Positions 52,781 to 61,553 are shown, counted from the first letter of the stretch. The stretch: 64,000 bases of DNA from JAOZMY01 sp964577975 (GCA_964577975.1 CAZOBB010000199.1:20953-84952), one strand, 5' to 3'. Notes: a model not told the origin generated them from the letters alone. Made by a program: numbers and translations.

Positions 52781-53389
52781 TCACTTCAAACGCATTCCGA
52801 TATCGTCGTCTCCCAGCGCAGCCGTATCCATCGCCTGGTCAAATTGGGTGTCTGCTTGGCGGTCAGGTCCCGGAGACCACACGAAAACCGCATCAGGCTG
52901 TCCCGAAGGATAATAAAAGTAGTGAACATTGCATGCATAATAACTCCCCCACGGATCGGCCTTAATCTCTGCCAAATAGGGACCGTGCCACTTGTAATCT
53001 CCCGTGGTGGGATAGTCCCACGTGCCCCCCTTTGGGTCATTTTTAATCAAATGGTTCGTAAAAAGATCGCCCACCGTAGAGGCATCCCTGTAAGCCACCC
53101 ACCAATTCGCATGGGTGACCGTGCCATCATATCTAGGCGTATTTCCCGGACCGTTTAACATATACAAACGATCATACGCATCACTTCCATTCGATGTCGG
53201 CCACCGCCCCAAATCCTTATAAAAAGAGGTCATGGCCGCCCCAATGACTTGAACCTCATTCTTGGCACGGGCTACTTTAGAATCGTCAACATTTTTGACA
53301 ATAGTGGGAGTTAAAATGGCGGCAAGAATGGCCACGACGGCAATAACCACTATCACCTCTATTAACGTAAAACCGCTGTTTCTCCTCAT
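52781..53389 (-). CDS. Pseudopilin 8 (GspG-like), first gene after the sigma-54 promoter
   Basis: A 202-aa prepilin with leader MRRNSG^FTLIEV and the stalk IVVIAVVAILAAILTP. The head has YKWHGPYLAEIKADPWGSYYAC, VFVWSPGPDRQADT and ALGDDDIGMRLK. ATG 53389 has AAAGGAG at 6 nt. Being promoter-proximal it is the best candidate for the most abundant pseudopilin. About 37 nt of leader separate it from the predicted transcription start. Confidence 0.88.
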   Translation of the reverse strand: MRRNSGFTLIEVIVVIAVVAILAAILTPTIVKNVDDSKVARAKNEVQVIGAAMTSFYKDLGRWPTSNGSDAYDRLYMLNGPGNTPRYDGTVTHANWWVAYRDASTVGDLFTNHLIKNDPKGGTWDYPTTGDYKWHGPYLAEIKADPWGSYYACNVHYFYYPSGQPDAVFVWSPGPDRQADTQFDQAMDTAALGDDDIGMRLK

Positions 53390-53437
53390 TATTGACTCCT
53401 TTCTTCCATGTTTTTGTTCAAGGCACTTCTATTTTAC

Positions 53438-53452
53438 GCAAAACACATGCCA
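53438..53452 (-). promoter_or_regulatory. Sigma-54 (-24/-12) promoter of the pseudopilin operon
   Basis: The minus strand reads TGGCATGTGTTTTGC. The invariant GG (-24) and GC (-12) are separated by exactly 10 nt, and the site matches TGGCAC-N5-TTGC with one change. It points toward pseudopilin 8, whose start is about 50 bp downstream. The adjacent gene encodes a sigma-54 activator, which supports function. Confidence 0.8.
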
Positions 53453-53469
53453 GTTCCTCCAAGCCTTTC

Positions 53470-53493
53470 TGAGGCCGCACCCTCTCGGCCCCA
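53470..53493. other. Inverted repeat upstream of the sigma-54 promoter
   Basis: Eight-bp arms (TGAGGCCG and CGGCCCCA on the plus strand, one G-U pair in RNA) around 8 nt, centred about 55 bp upstream of the predicted start. No T-run follows on either strand. It could be an activator-binding site or an RNA hairpin after the regulator gene. The rest of the 217-bp gap shows nothing else clear. Confidence 0.45.
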
Positions 53494-53606
53494 AAGCAAG
53501 GGAATCCGCCTCCTATCCCTTTTCCCCGCCCTCCAAAAATGTAGCATCATCTCCAATTTTGGTAGGAATCTTCAACTATTCAGAAATATTTGCAAAAAGA
53601 ACTTTT

Positions 53607-54980
53607 CTAAAGGCTGTTTTTTATCCACTCCACATCGATTCCCAATTTCTTGACGCGATGCCAGAGACTCCTTTCACTTATACCCAGCCGTCTCGCGGCC
53701 TTGGCCTGGATGCCTCCCGATTTTCTCAAGGCTTCGGTAATCAAAGTTCTCTCCACATCATCCAACATTTCCGGAAGGGAACGCTCTTCCTTCGGCATAT
53801 CTTTCATTCCACTTTTAACCACTTCGGGAAGATCCTCCACATCGATCCATTCTCCCTCCTTCATCACCACGAGCCTCTCCACAAGGTTTTCCAATTCCCG
53901 CACGTTTCCAGGCCAATCATACGTCAAAAGACACCGCATCGCCTCCCTTGTCACTCCAACCACGCGACGGTGATGCTTAACGTTCGCCTTCTCAATAAAG
54001 TGTTCAACCAAAAGGGGAATATCCTCCGTCCTCTTTCGAAGGGGTGGAAGATAAATAGACATCACGTTCAACCGAAAGAAAAGGTCCTGGCGAAAGGTAT
54101 TTTCCTCCACCGCCTTCGTAAGGTCCTTGTTGGTGGCCGCGATAATGCGAACGTCGACCTGCATGGGCTCCGTTCCTCCAACCCGCTCAACCACTTTGTC
54201 CTGAAGGACACGAAGAATTTTGGCTTGAGTGGTTGGTGACATATCCCCTATCTCATCCAAGAAAATCGTCCCACCATTGGCAAGTTCAAACTTTCCTTTT
54301 TTACGCTGAACCGCTCCCGTAAAGGCTCCTCGTTCATATCCAAAAAGTTCACTCTCCAACAATCCTTCTGGAATCGCTACGCAATTAAGTTTAACAAACG
54401 GTTTGTCCTTTCTCCTGGAATTTCGATGAATCGCCTCGGCAATGAGCTCTTTTCCCGTGCCACTTTCCCCCGTAATCAGGACCGTGATATCCGTATCCTC
54501 AATTCGCCTCAAGACTCGATATACCTCACGCATAGATGAACTATTCCCGATAATCTTCTCCCATCGAAATTCACCTTCCCTTTCCTCATGCAACCGCTTA
54601 ATCTCATGCAAAAGCCTTGCCCTCTCCAGCCCCCGTCGTATGACGATTTCCATCTCCTCCAGCTTGAAAGGTTTGGTAAAATAATCATAGGCACCCAGCC
54701 GGATCGCCTTCATCGCTAAATCTTTCGATCCGTAAGCCGTCATAATGACCACCACCATGTCCGGCCGTATTCCTCGAACCTTCGGAATAAAATCCACGCC
54801 ATTGCCGTCCGGCAATCTATAATCCAAAAGGAGTAGGTCCCATGTATCTTCGACGAGCCTCTCTTTTGCTTCTTCCAACGTCCCTACCACAGTATGAGGC
54901 ACACCCCATTTCGCAAATGCCTTTTCAAGAAAAAAACGCATATCTGGATCATCATCCACAATCAGAACTTTTCCTTCCAT
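53607..54980 (-). CDS. Sigma-54-dependent response regulator (NtrC/PilR-like)
   Basis: A 457-aa activator. The receiver domain has phospho-acceptor Asp53 in LLLLDYRLPDGNG. The AAA+ domain has Walker A GESGTGKE at 171-178, the sigma-54 contact motif GAFTGA at 218-223 and GGTIFLDEIGD. A C-terminal Fis-type helix-turn-helix (AKAARRLGISERSLWHRVKKLGI) follows. ATG 54980 lies inside the end of the kinase gene. It sits just upstream of a sigma-54 promoter for pseudopilins, like PilR control of pilin genes. Confidence 0.95.
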   Translation of the reverse strand: MEGKVLIVDDDPDMRFFLEKAFAKWGVPHTVVGTLEEAKERLVEDTWDLLLLDYRLPDGNGVDFIPKVRGIRPDMVVVIMTAYGSKDLAMKAIRLGAYDYFTKPFKLEEMEIVIRRGLERARLLHEIKRLHEEREGEFRWEKIIGNSSSMREVYRVLRRIEDTDITVLITGESGTGKELIAEAIHRNSRRKDKPFVKLNCVAIPEGLLESELFGYERGAFTGAVQRKKGKFELANGGTIFLDEIGDMSPTTQAKILRVLQDKVVERVGGTEPMQVDVRIIAATNKDLTKAVEENTFRQDLFFRLNVMSIYLPPLRKRTEDIPLLVEHFIEKANVKHHRRVVGVTREAMRCLLTYDWPGNVRELENLVERLVVMKEGEWIDVEDLPEVVKSGMKDMPKEERSLPEMLDDVERTLITEALRKSGGIQAKAARRLGISERSLWHRVKKLGIDVEWIKNSL

Positions 54981-56436
54981 TCATTGGCTCCCCTTGCAGA
55001 TAAATACGAAACGCCACCCCTTTCGACGGCTCGCTTTCCAGAACGAGGCGTCCTCCCTGTGAAGTTATGAGCTCCCGAGCGATCGGAAGCCCCAACCCCG
55101 TTCCTCTCGGTTTTGTGGTAAAAAAGGGATCAAAAATCCTTTCTCGTTCCTCCTCTCCAATCACACTCCCCGTGTTGAAGATCTCGATGCACCATTCCCC
55201 CCCCTCTTCCGGCAAGATTTTCACCCACACCTCCCCCCCCACATCAACCGCTTCAACGGCATTTTTAAGGAGATTGACTACAGCCTGCCTCAACTTTTCC
55301 TTGTCCACACAAAGGAAAGGGATGTCTTTTCCCTGCGGATACTCGGTCAGCAAGGCAAAGTCCTTTTCCTGGAAAGAAACCCTCACCTCCTCCACTATCT
55401 CATCCAAAAACTCTGGCAGCAACACCCTCTGGAAAGAAATATCCGACGGACCCGCAAAATCAAGCACTTCCGAAAGAATCTTTTGAATACGCGAAGAGGC
55501 CTGATAGATGCGCTCGACATACTCCCCCACCTCTCCCTCTTGGGCTACCGGTTCCTCCCGCAACAGTTCCAGCAATCCCATGATGGAACCAAGAGGGTTC
55601 CTAATCTCGTGAACCAACCCTGCGGCCAATCGCCCAATGGTAGACAGCCTATCCAGTTGATCCAAGTCCTTTTCAACCTTTCTAATCTCGGACACTTCCC
55701 GAAATGACAAAAGAACACCTTTCTCCCCTCGGCTCCCAAAGATAGGAGAGGAGGTCACCCCTATTTTGAATGCCCCTTTTTTCCCAGAAGGAAAAAGCTC
55801 TATGACCTTCGAAGAAACGTACTGTTCCCGCCGCAGTCCATCCTCCACGACGTGAATGAATTGGCTCGCGTCTTCGAATTCCGTCAAAAGGACTTGCAAA
55901 TTCATTGCAGGCAAGGTCTGAAGCGTATCAAACGCCACACCAAAAATTCTCAACGCCTTCTGGTTCACATATACGACCTTTTCTTCTTCCGCCACCCATA
56001 AAACACCACTTTGCAACGCATCAAGCAGCGATTGCGCCATTCTCAGTCTGCCTAGGGTCGGATACAGAGATGTGAGCGTTTGAGCCACAAGAGTTGTCTC
56101 CGTTTCCGCCTCTTCCACGCGAGAAGATGCTCCCTCGGGCAGGAAATCCTCAATTGTTCTCAAACTTTTTCTTAACGGGCGACTCAAAAGAAAATAGGCA
56201 AAGACGAATCCGAGCATTCCACTCACGAGGGCATAACCCGCCACCCAGAGATAAAGCTGGTTCAGATGGAAGGGGGGAGGACGTAACTTCCCAAACGGAT
56301 CAAACAAGATAAGCTTTGAAAGATTGATGGCAAAAACACCCGAGCCAAACGTCAAAAGGGTAAGAATGGCCGGCAGAGCAACCGTCAATCTGAGGCGAAC
56401 ACCCATGGACGCCTTGGGGGATTGATTCTTTTCCAT
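54952..56436 (-). CDS. Sensor histidine kinase (PilS/NtrB-like)
   Basis: A 494-aa membrane kinase with two helices in the first 110 residues (LPAILTLLTFGSGVFAINL and LWVAGYALVSGMLGFVFAYFLL). A PAS domain follows at about 140-250 (LLDALQSGVLWVAEEEKVVYVNQKALRIFG), then the HisKA H-box LAAGLVHEIRNPLGSIMGL and ATPase boxes (NLLKNAVEAV, GTGLGLPIA). I prefer ATG 56436 because GGAGG is 9 nt upstream; ATG 56442 is also possible. It overlaps its response regulator gene by 29 bp and lies about 24 bp after rnfE. Confidence 0.93.
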   Translation of the reverse strand: MEKNQSPKASMGVRLRLTVALPAILTLLTFGSGVFAINLSKLILFDPFGKLRPPPFHLNQLYLWVAGYALVSGMLGFVFAYFLLSRPLRKSLRTIEDFLPEGASSRVEEAETETTLVAQTLTSLYPTLGRLRMAQSLLDALQSGVLWVAEEEKVVYVNQKALRIFGVAFDTLQTLPAMNLQVLLTEFEDASQFIHVVEDGLRREQYVSSKVIELFPSGKKGAFKIGVTSSPIFGSRGEKGVLLSFREVSEIRKVEKDLDQLDRLSTIGRLAAGLVHEIRNPLGSIMGLLELLREEPVAQEGEVGEYVERIYQASSRIQKILSEVLDFAGPSDISFQRVLLPEFLDEIVEEVRVSFQEKDFALLTEYPQGKDIPFLCVDKEKLRQAVVNLLKNAVEAVDVGGEVWVKILPEEGGEWCIEIFNTGSVIGEEERERIFDPFFTTKPRGTGLGLPIARELITSQGGRLVLESEPSKGVAFRIYLQGEPMNGRKSSDCG

Positions 56437-56460
56437 CAACATCCCCCTCCCTAATGGTAA

Positions 56461-57057
56461 TCAGGTTTCTTCTCGCAAAGAGATCCGATTCATCAAGGCA
56501 GACAAAAGCCCCAACGCCAAATAAGCCCCGGGGGGGAGGACAAAAACCAAAAGGGCAGGGAAATGGGAACCCAAAACAGACATACCGAATAGTTTCCCAC
56601 TCCCGAGCAACTCACGGACCGCCCCCAAAACGGTAAGGGATAGGGTAAATCCTATGCCCATTCCCAATCCATCCGCGATGGAAGGAATCAAGTTATTCTT
56701 CGAAGCAAAAGCCTCCGCCCTTCCGAGAATAATACAATTCACAGTGATCAAAGGTATAAACAAACCCAACGCCTTATGCAACGAATAAAAATATCCCGCC
56801 ATAATCAGATCTACCAACGTCACAAACGACGCAATGATAACGATAAAAGCGGGAATCCGCACCTTCGCGGGGATAAAACGGCGAAAAAGAGAGATGACGA
56901 TGTTAGAGCAAACGAGAACAAACGTCGTGGCCAATCCCATCCCCATTCCATTCGCCGCCGAGGTGGTGACGGCCAGTGTCGGACACATCCCGAGAACCAG
57001 ACGGAACGTGGGGTTCTCTTTCCAAAGCCCTTTCAAAAACTCCTTTTTCACACTCAT
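56461..57057 (-). CDS. rnfE: Rnf complex subunit RnfE
   Basis: A 198-aa, six-helix inner-membrane subunit of the ferredoxin:NAD+ oxidoreductase that couples electron flow to Na+ or H+ translocation. It has KGLWKENPTFRLVLGMCPTLAVTTSAANG, LVDLIMAGYFYSLHKALGLFIPLITVNCIILGRAEAFA and LLPPGAY-type ends. Homologous to RnfA. ATG 57057 overlaps the rnfG stop (ATGA). Confidence 0.95.
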   Translation of the reverse strand: MSVKKEFLKGLWKENPTFRLVLGMCPTLAVTTSAANGMGMGLATTFVLVCSNIVISLFRRFIPAKVRIPAFIVIIASFVTLVDLIMAGYFYSLHKALGLFIPLITVNCIILGRAEAFASKNNLIPSIADGLGMGIGFTLSLTVLGAVRELLGSGKLFGMSVLGSHFPALLVFVLPPGAYLALGLLSALMNRISLREET

Positions 57058-57635
57058 GAGCACAAACCTTCCGATCTCAGCTTGGGACGAATCGTCTTTT
57101 CAAACAGTTCAAGTCCTCTATGGACAGCCTCTGTGACCGCCCGTGGAGAGATCGTGGCCCCCGTGATTTGATCAATATCTCCCCCATCCTTCTTCACCGC
57201 CCACTTCACATTCTTTAAGGTCTTTCCGACAAACTGTTTTTTGAACGCCGGCTCGACGATTCGGGCTCCCAATCCAGGAGTCTCCATCATGCTGAGAATC
57301 TCAACTCCCGTAATCTTTCCATCAATCCCCACCCCCATGAGAATCTCGATATCCCCTCCATATCCCTTGTGCGAAACCATTCGGAAAGCCACGGCAACAA
57401 CCTTTCCCCCTTTTTTAGCAAGATACACCTCCAAATTCTCTTTGCCCACCTTTAAAACATCTTTGGTAGGCTGATTATCATACGGAGGGAGAACCTGTTT
57501 CAAGGCTCGTATCTTCTCCTGCTGTCTCTGATAGGCAATCGGCTTCAACGTAATTTTATGAACATAGCTCAACAAAAGGGCGGCAACGGCACAAATCACC
57601 GTTAGGGTAACAGCCAGCTTCGCTATGGATTTCAT
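57054..57635 (-). CDS. rnfG: Rnf complex subunit RnfG (FMN-binding)
   Basis: A 193-aa subunit anchored by one N-terminal helix, with a periplasmic FMN domain. The covalent flavin motif is DQITGATISPRAV, with the attachment Thr in TGAT. GIDGKITGVEILSMMETPGLGARI is the usual FMN_bind opening. It overlaps rnfD and rnfE by ATGA-type junctions. Confidence 0.95.
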   Translation of the reverse strand: MKSIAKLAVTLTVICAVAALLLSYVHKITLKPIAYQRQQEKIRALKQVLPPYDNQPTKDVLKVGKENLEVYLAKKGGKVVAVAFRMVSHKGYGGDIEILMGVGIDGKITGVEILSMMETPGLGARIVEPAFKKQFVGKTLKNVKWAVKKDGGDIDQITGATISPRAVTEAVHRGLELFEKTIRPKLRSEGLCS

Positions 57636-58624
57636 TTAGCCTGAACCTCCCCAAACACCTTCGGCCGCGTCCATCGATCAAGGAGGGGGGTCGCCGCATT
57701 CATGAGAAGGATGGCAAACGACACCCCCTCCGGATATCCCCCAAACAAGCGGATAATCGCCGTCAACAGCCCACAGCCTACCCCAAAGAGGAACATCCCA
57801 AGCTTCGTAACGGGGTTCGTTACCATATCCGTCGCCATGAAGATGGCTCCCAACAACAACCCCCCCGAAAAGACGTGGTAAAGAGGATTCAGGTATTGAT
57901 GGGGATGAAACATCCAAAATACTCCCGTGACCACAAAGGTAGTCGCAATAAACGTAAAGGGAATGATCCACGGAATGATCTTCCGCCACAAAAGAAAGGC
58001 ACCACCAATCAAAAGGGCCAATGCCGATATTTCTCCGATGCACCCCCCTGTCTGCCCAATAAAAATATTTTGAAGGCTAAAGGGTAGCGTCGCGGGCAGG
58101 GCACCATGCGTCATTAGATGAGTCTTCGCCCACCCCAGAGGCGTCGCCCCCGAAAGCGTATCAGCCACATGCTGGAAAATAGGATGTGCCGGAAACACCC
58201 ACATGGTCATCTGAACCGGGAAGGAAATAAGGAGCACCACCCTTCCCACAAGGGCCGGATTAAAGGGATTGTGTCCCAATCCCCCGTAAATTTGCTTGCC
58301 AATCACGATCGCGAAAAAAGAGCCAATAAGAACCAACCACCACGGTGAGGTGGGCGGAAGATTCAAGGCCAAGAGTATGGCCGTGACGCACGCGCTTCCA
58401 TCCCGAATAGAAATGGGACGCCCCATCATCTTTTGAGCCGCGGCCTCAAAGGCCAGGGCCGACACGATGGCGAGAAGAATGATCCACGCCGCGTGCGCAC
58501 CAAACGAGTAGATCCCCACCGCGACTGCGGGAAGAAGCGCAAGACACACCTGAAACATGATGGAGGGAATCGTCTCGGATGATTTGATGTGCGGAGATGA
58601 GGAGAGAATTAAGGTCTCTTTCAT
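57632..58624 (-). CDS. rnfD: Rnf complex subunit RnfD
   Basis: A 330-aa polytopic subunit carrying a second covalent FMN (Thr in DTLSGATPLGW). It starts MKETLILSSSPHIKSSETIPSIMFQVCLALLPA, typical of RnfD. ATG 58624 overlaps the rnfC stop (ATGA). An open extension to 59008 lies inside rnfC in another frame and is rejected. HNPFNPALVGR and FMATDMVTNPVTKLG are family landmarks. Confidence 0.96.
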   Translation of the reverse strand: MKETLILSSSPHIKSSETIPSIMFQVCLALLPAVAVGIYSFGAHAAWIILLAIVSALAFEAAAQKMMGRPISIRDGSACVTAILLALNLPPTSPWWLVLIGSFFAIVIGKQIYGGLGHNPFNPALVGRVVLLISFPVQMTMWVFPAHPIFQHVADTLSGATPLGWAKTHLMTHGALPATLPFSLQNIFIGQTGGCIGEISALALLIGGAFLLWRKIIPWIIPFTFIATTFVVTGVFWMFHPHQYLNPLYHVFSGGLLLGAIFMATDMVTNPVTKLGMFLFGVGCGLLTAIIRLFGGYPEGVSFAILLMNAATPLLDRWTRPKVFGEVQAK

Positions 58625-59949
58625 TTTTTCGCCGCCTTCTTCTTTCGCCTCAAAACTTCCCCTTTGGCATACCGAATCATTTGGACAAGGGGACGTTTCG
58701 CCGGACAGATATAGGTACAGGACCCACATTCTATACAATCGAGCAAATGATACCGCTCGGCATCCTCGAATCTTGCATGTTCTGAAAATATCCCTAAAAA
58801 ATTGGGTAAAAGCCCCATGGGGCAGACCGTCACGCAATGTCCACAACGAACACACGTATGGGGATGATATTCTCCCACCTCTTCTCTCGGCATTAACAGA
58901 ATCCCCGATGTCCCTTTGGTAACGGGTACACGCTCGTCGTACTGGCTTACTCCCATCATAGGACCGCCCAAAATAAGCTTTCCCGGCGTGGTTTTCCATC
59001 CTCCGCACAACTCGAGAATGTCTTTCACAGGGGTCCCCAGACGGACTCGGAGATTTTTCGGAGTCTGGACTCCCCTTCCCGTAACGGTGACCACCCGTTC
59101 AATCAACGGCTTCCCCCAACGAATCGCCTCGTAGATGGCAAAAGAGGTACCCACGTTCTGGACGACGGCCCCCACGTCCATGGGCAATCCCCCTCCAGCC
59201 GGAACCTTTTTGTTGATGAGCGTCTTGATAAGCTGTTTTTCCGCTCCTTGGGGGTAGCGTTTTGGAACGGATACCACGTTGATCCTTCTCTCACCTACCA
59301 TTTCCTTCATGACACGAATGGCATCAGGCTTGTTTGCCTCAATCGCCAGATAGATGACACGTGCCCTAAGAATATGGCGTATATAAATTATCCCTTCCAA
59401 AATCTCAGCGGGGTGCTCCAGCATAAGGCGGTGATCGGCCGTCAGATAGGGTTCACATTCCACCCCGTTAATAATCAAAGACCGAATAGGTTTGTCTTCC
59501 GGTGGACTCAGTTTGACATGGGTCGGAAAGGTGGCACCTCCCATGCCCACGATTCCCGCTTCCCGGATGAAGGGTATCAGCGTTTGGGGGGGGAGGGAAA
59601 GGACATCTTCACGGTTTTTATCCGGTTGAAAAGGGGAATCGTTCGTCGTCTCGATTTCTATCGCGGGAGACAATCGTCCCATTGCGTTGGGATATGGCCC
59701 AATGGCGCGAACAACCCCCGTCACGGAAGAATGGACATTCGCGGAGACAAACCCCCTTGCCTCCGCCACCTTGTCTCCGATCCTTACTTCGTCTCCCACC
59801 TTCACAACCGGTTCAGCCGGTGCTCCAATATGTTGAGAAAGGGGCAGGAACACACGCTCGGGGACAGGGGCATCTTCAATGGGTAGATGGGCCGTCAACC
59901 CTTTCTCGTCATTGGGATGAATCCCGCCGGGAAAGCGATGGAGCAACAT
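58621..59949 (-). CDS. rnfC: Rnf complex subunit RnfC (NADH-binding, two 4Fe-4S)
   Basis: A 442-aa peripheral subunit oxidising or reducing NAD(H). The N-terminal GGIHPNDEKGLTAHLPIEDAPVPERVFLPLSQHIGAPAEP is diagnostic. The nucleotide and FMN-binding core includes GMGGATFPTHVKLSPP and NGVECEPYLTADHRLM. Two ferredoxin motifs (CVRCGHCVTVCP and CIECGSCTYICP) end the protein with a basic tail. It has no long C-terminal repeat extension. It lies 4 bp after rnfB. Confidence 0.96.
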   Translation of the reverse strand: MLLHRFPGGIHPNDEKGLTAHLPIEDAPVPERVFLPLSQHIGAPAEPVVKVGDEVRIGDKVAEARGFVSANVHSSVTGVVRAIGPYPNAMGRLSPAIEIETTNDSPFQPDKNREDVLSLPPQTLIPFIREAGIVGMGGATFPTHVKLSPPEDKPIRSLIINGVECEPYLTADHRLMLEHPAEILEGIIYIRHILRARVIYLAIEANKPDAIRVMKEMVGERRINVVSVPKRYPQGAEKQLIKTLINKKVPAGGGLPMDVGAVVQNVGTSFAIYEAIRWGKPLIERVVTVTGRGVQTPKNLRVRLGTPVKDILELCGGWKTTPGKLILGGPMMGVSQYDERVPVTKGTSGILLMPREEVGEYHPHTCVRCGHCVTVCPMGLLPNFLGIFSEHARFEDAERYHLLDCIECGSCTYICPAKRPLVQMIRYAKGEVLRRKKKAAKK

Positions 59950-59953
59950 CTTT

Positions 59954-60928
59954 CTAGTCTACCTCTCTCAAAACAATCGCCTCCACCTTGCAAACATCCA
60001 CACACAAACCACATCCTCGACACCTTTCTTCTATAACCGTGTAAGGACGTTTTTTCTCTCCTCTGATTGCTTCAAAAGGACACACCATTTGACACCGCCC
60101 ACACGAAACACACGCGTTTTCTTTTATCGTAGCCATCCGTTTGACAGGATAAATGTATTGAATCGTTCCTTGGGGGCAAACTTGTAGGCACAGGCCACAC
60201 TGCCGACATTTCTCTGAATCGATCTCAGCCACATTGTCCCTCACCTTTACCGCTTCGAACGGACATACCTTCTCGCACTGCTTACAACCAATGCACCCCA
60301 CATCGCAAAAATCCCTAACCCATCTCCCTATATCCTGCGAACTACAATGGACATGAATCGACGCGCTTGCCGGAACGAGATGGATAATATTCCTTGGACA
60401 CTCCTCCACACAAAGACCGCACCCCACGCATATCTCTGGATCAATCCTGGCGAGATCGTCCTCGATGGTGATAGCCCCAAACGGGCACACCCTCTGACAA
60501 CTTCCCAGACCTAAACATCCGAAGGCACAGGCCTTGGATCCCCCACCTACGTTCACCGCCGCACGACAATTATCGATACCCTGATACACGAACCGTTGGC
60601 GCGTGTAGCCTTTCGAGCCCCGACAGGCAACCACCGCCACCATTCGTATCGTCTTTTCCACCTTTTTGCCGAGAAGTTCCGCCACACGCCTCGTCGTAGA
60701 CTCCCCCCCGGCGACACATCCGTTTATCGGTGCCTCATCCCCCAACACGGCCCGGGCGAAGGCAGAACACCCCGCATACCCACAGGCCCCACAGTTGGCC
60801 CCAGGAAGTACTTCTAAGATCTTTTCCAGGCGAGGGTCTTCTTTGATAGCAAGCTTCTTGGCCGCAACGCCCAATCCCACGGATGCCATCAGACCTATGC
60901 CCGCCAGACTTATAACCTCGGGTAACAC
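59954..60928 (-). CDS. rnfB: Rnf complex subunit RnfB with extended ferredoxin region
   Basis: A 324-aa subunit that receives electrons from ferredoxin. It has an N-terminal membrane helix, then the 4Fe-4S domain PGANCGACGYAGCSAFA with a later Cys (INGC). Six further ferredoxin-type cysteine sets follow: FGCLGLGSCQRVCP, CVGCGLCVEECP, CIGCKQCEKVCP, CRQCGLCLQVCP, CVSCGRCQMVCP and CRGCGLCVDVC. Short RnfB proteins carry only two ferredoxin clusters, so this is a long-wire form. It lies 3 bp after rnfA. Confidence 0.95.
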   Translation of the reverse strand: MLPEVISLAGIGLMASVGLGVAAKKLAIKEDPRLEKILEVLPGANCGACGYAGCSAFARAVLGDEAPINGCVAGGESTTRRVAELLGKKVEKTIRMVAVVACRGSKGYTRQRFVYQGIDNCRAAVNVGGGSKACAFGCLGLGSCQRVCPFGAITIEDDLARIDPEICVGCGLCVEECPRNIIHLVPASASIHVHCSSQDIGRWVRDFCDVGCIGCKQCEKVCPFEAVKVRDNVAEIDSEKCRQCGLCLQVCPQGTIQYIYPVKRMATIKENACVSCGRCQMVCPFEAIRGEKKRPYTVIEERCRGCGLCVDVCKVEAIVLREVD

Positions 60929-60931
60929 CGT

Positions 60932-61510
60932 CTATTTCACCAAACCAGAGAACCCCATAAAGCTCAAAGAAAGAATTCCCGCTGTTACCAAGGCAATGGC
61001 AATTCCCCGAAAAGCCCATGGGATATCTGAAAGTTCAAGTCGCTCTCGGATTCCTGAAAACAAAACAAGGGCCAACAAAAAGCCGCCCGCCGCGCCAAAG
61101 CTGTAAACCGTGGTTTCCAAAAGGGTAAACCCTTTCTGGGTAATCAAAACGGCAACCCCTAGGACAATACAGTTCGTCGTTATCAAGGGAAGATAGATTC
61201 CCAACGCCTGATACAGCACGGGAGAGGTTTTTTGAATAATCATCTCGACCAGTTGAACAAGCGCCGCGATCACGAGAATAAAGATAACAGTCTTCAAATA
61301 TTCGATATGATAGGGAACAAGAATCCACCGGTTGATCAAAAACGCCGCGATGGAAGACAGGACAACAACGAAAATTACGGACATCCCCATTCCAATCGAG
61401 GTTTCAATCCGCCGAGATACGCCCAAAAACGGACAGATTCCTAAAAATTGAGAGAAAACGAAATTATGGACGAGAAGGACACCGATTAGAATGTAAAAAT
61501 AATGACCCAT
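60932..61510 (-). CDS. rnfA: Rnf complex subunit RnfA
   Basis: A 192-aa, six-helix membrane subunit and first gene of the rnfABCDGE operon. It starts MGHYFYILIGVLLVHNFVFSQFLGICPFLGVSRRIETSIGMG and contains LGIYLPLITTNCIVLGVAVL, the paralogue of the RnfE motif. The conserved Cys residues in GICPFLG and TTNCIVLG match the membrane Fe-S site reported for RnfA/E. Confidence 0.96.
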   Translation of the reverse strand: MGHYFYILIGVLLVHNFVFSQFLGICPFLGVSRRIETSIGMGMSVIFVVVLSSIAAFLINRWILVPYHIEYLKTVIFILVIAALVQLVEMIIQKTSPVLYQALGIYLPLITTNCIVLGVAVLITQKGFTLLETTVYSFGAAGGFLLALVLFSGIRERLELSDIPWAFRGIAIALVTAGILSLSFMGFSGLVK

Positions 61511-61553
61511 TCACCCTCATCCAGCGGTTAAGCTATTAAACAATCGTTAAGTT

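Noticed and set aside
57632..59008. Longer rnfD with about 128 extra N-terminal residues
   Set aside because: The extension lies inside rnfC in another frame. ATG 58624 gives the usual RnfD start and an ATGA overlap.
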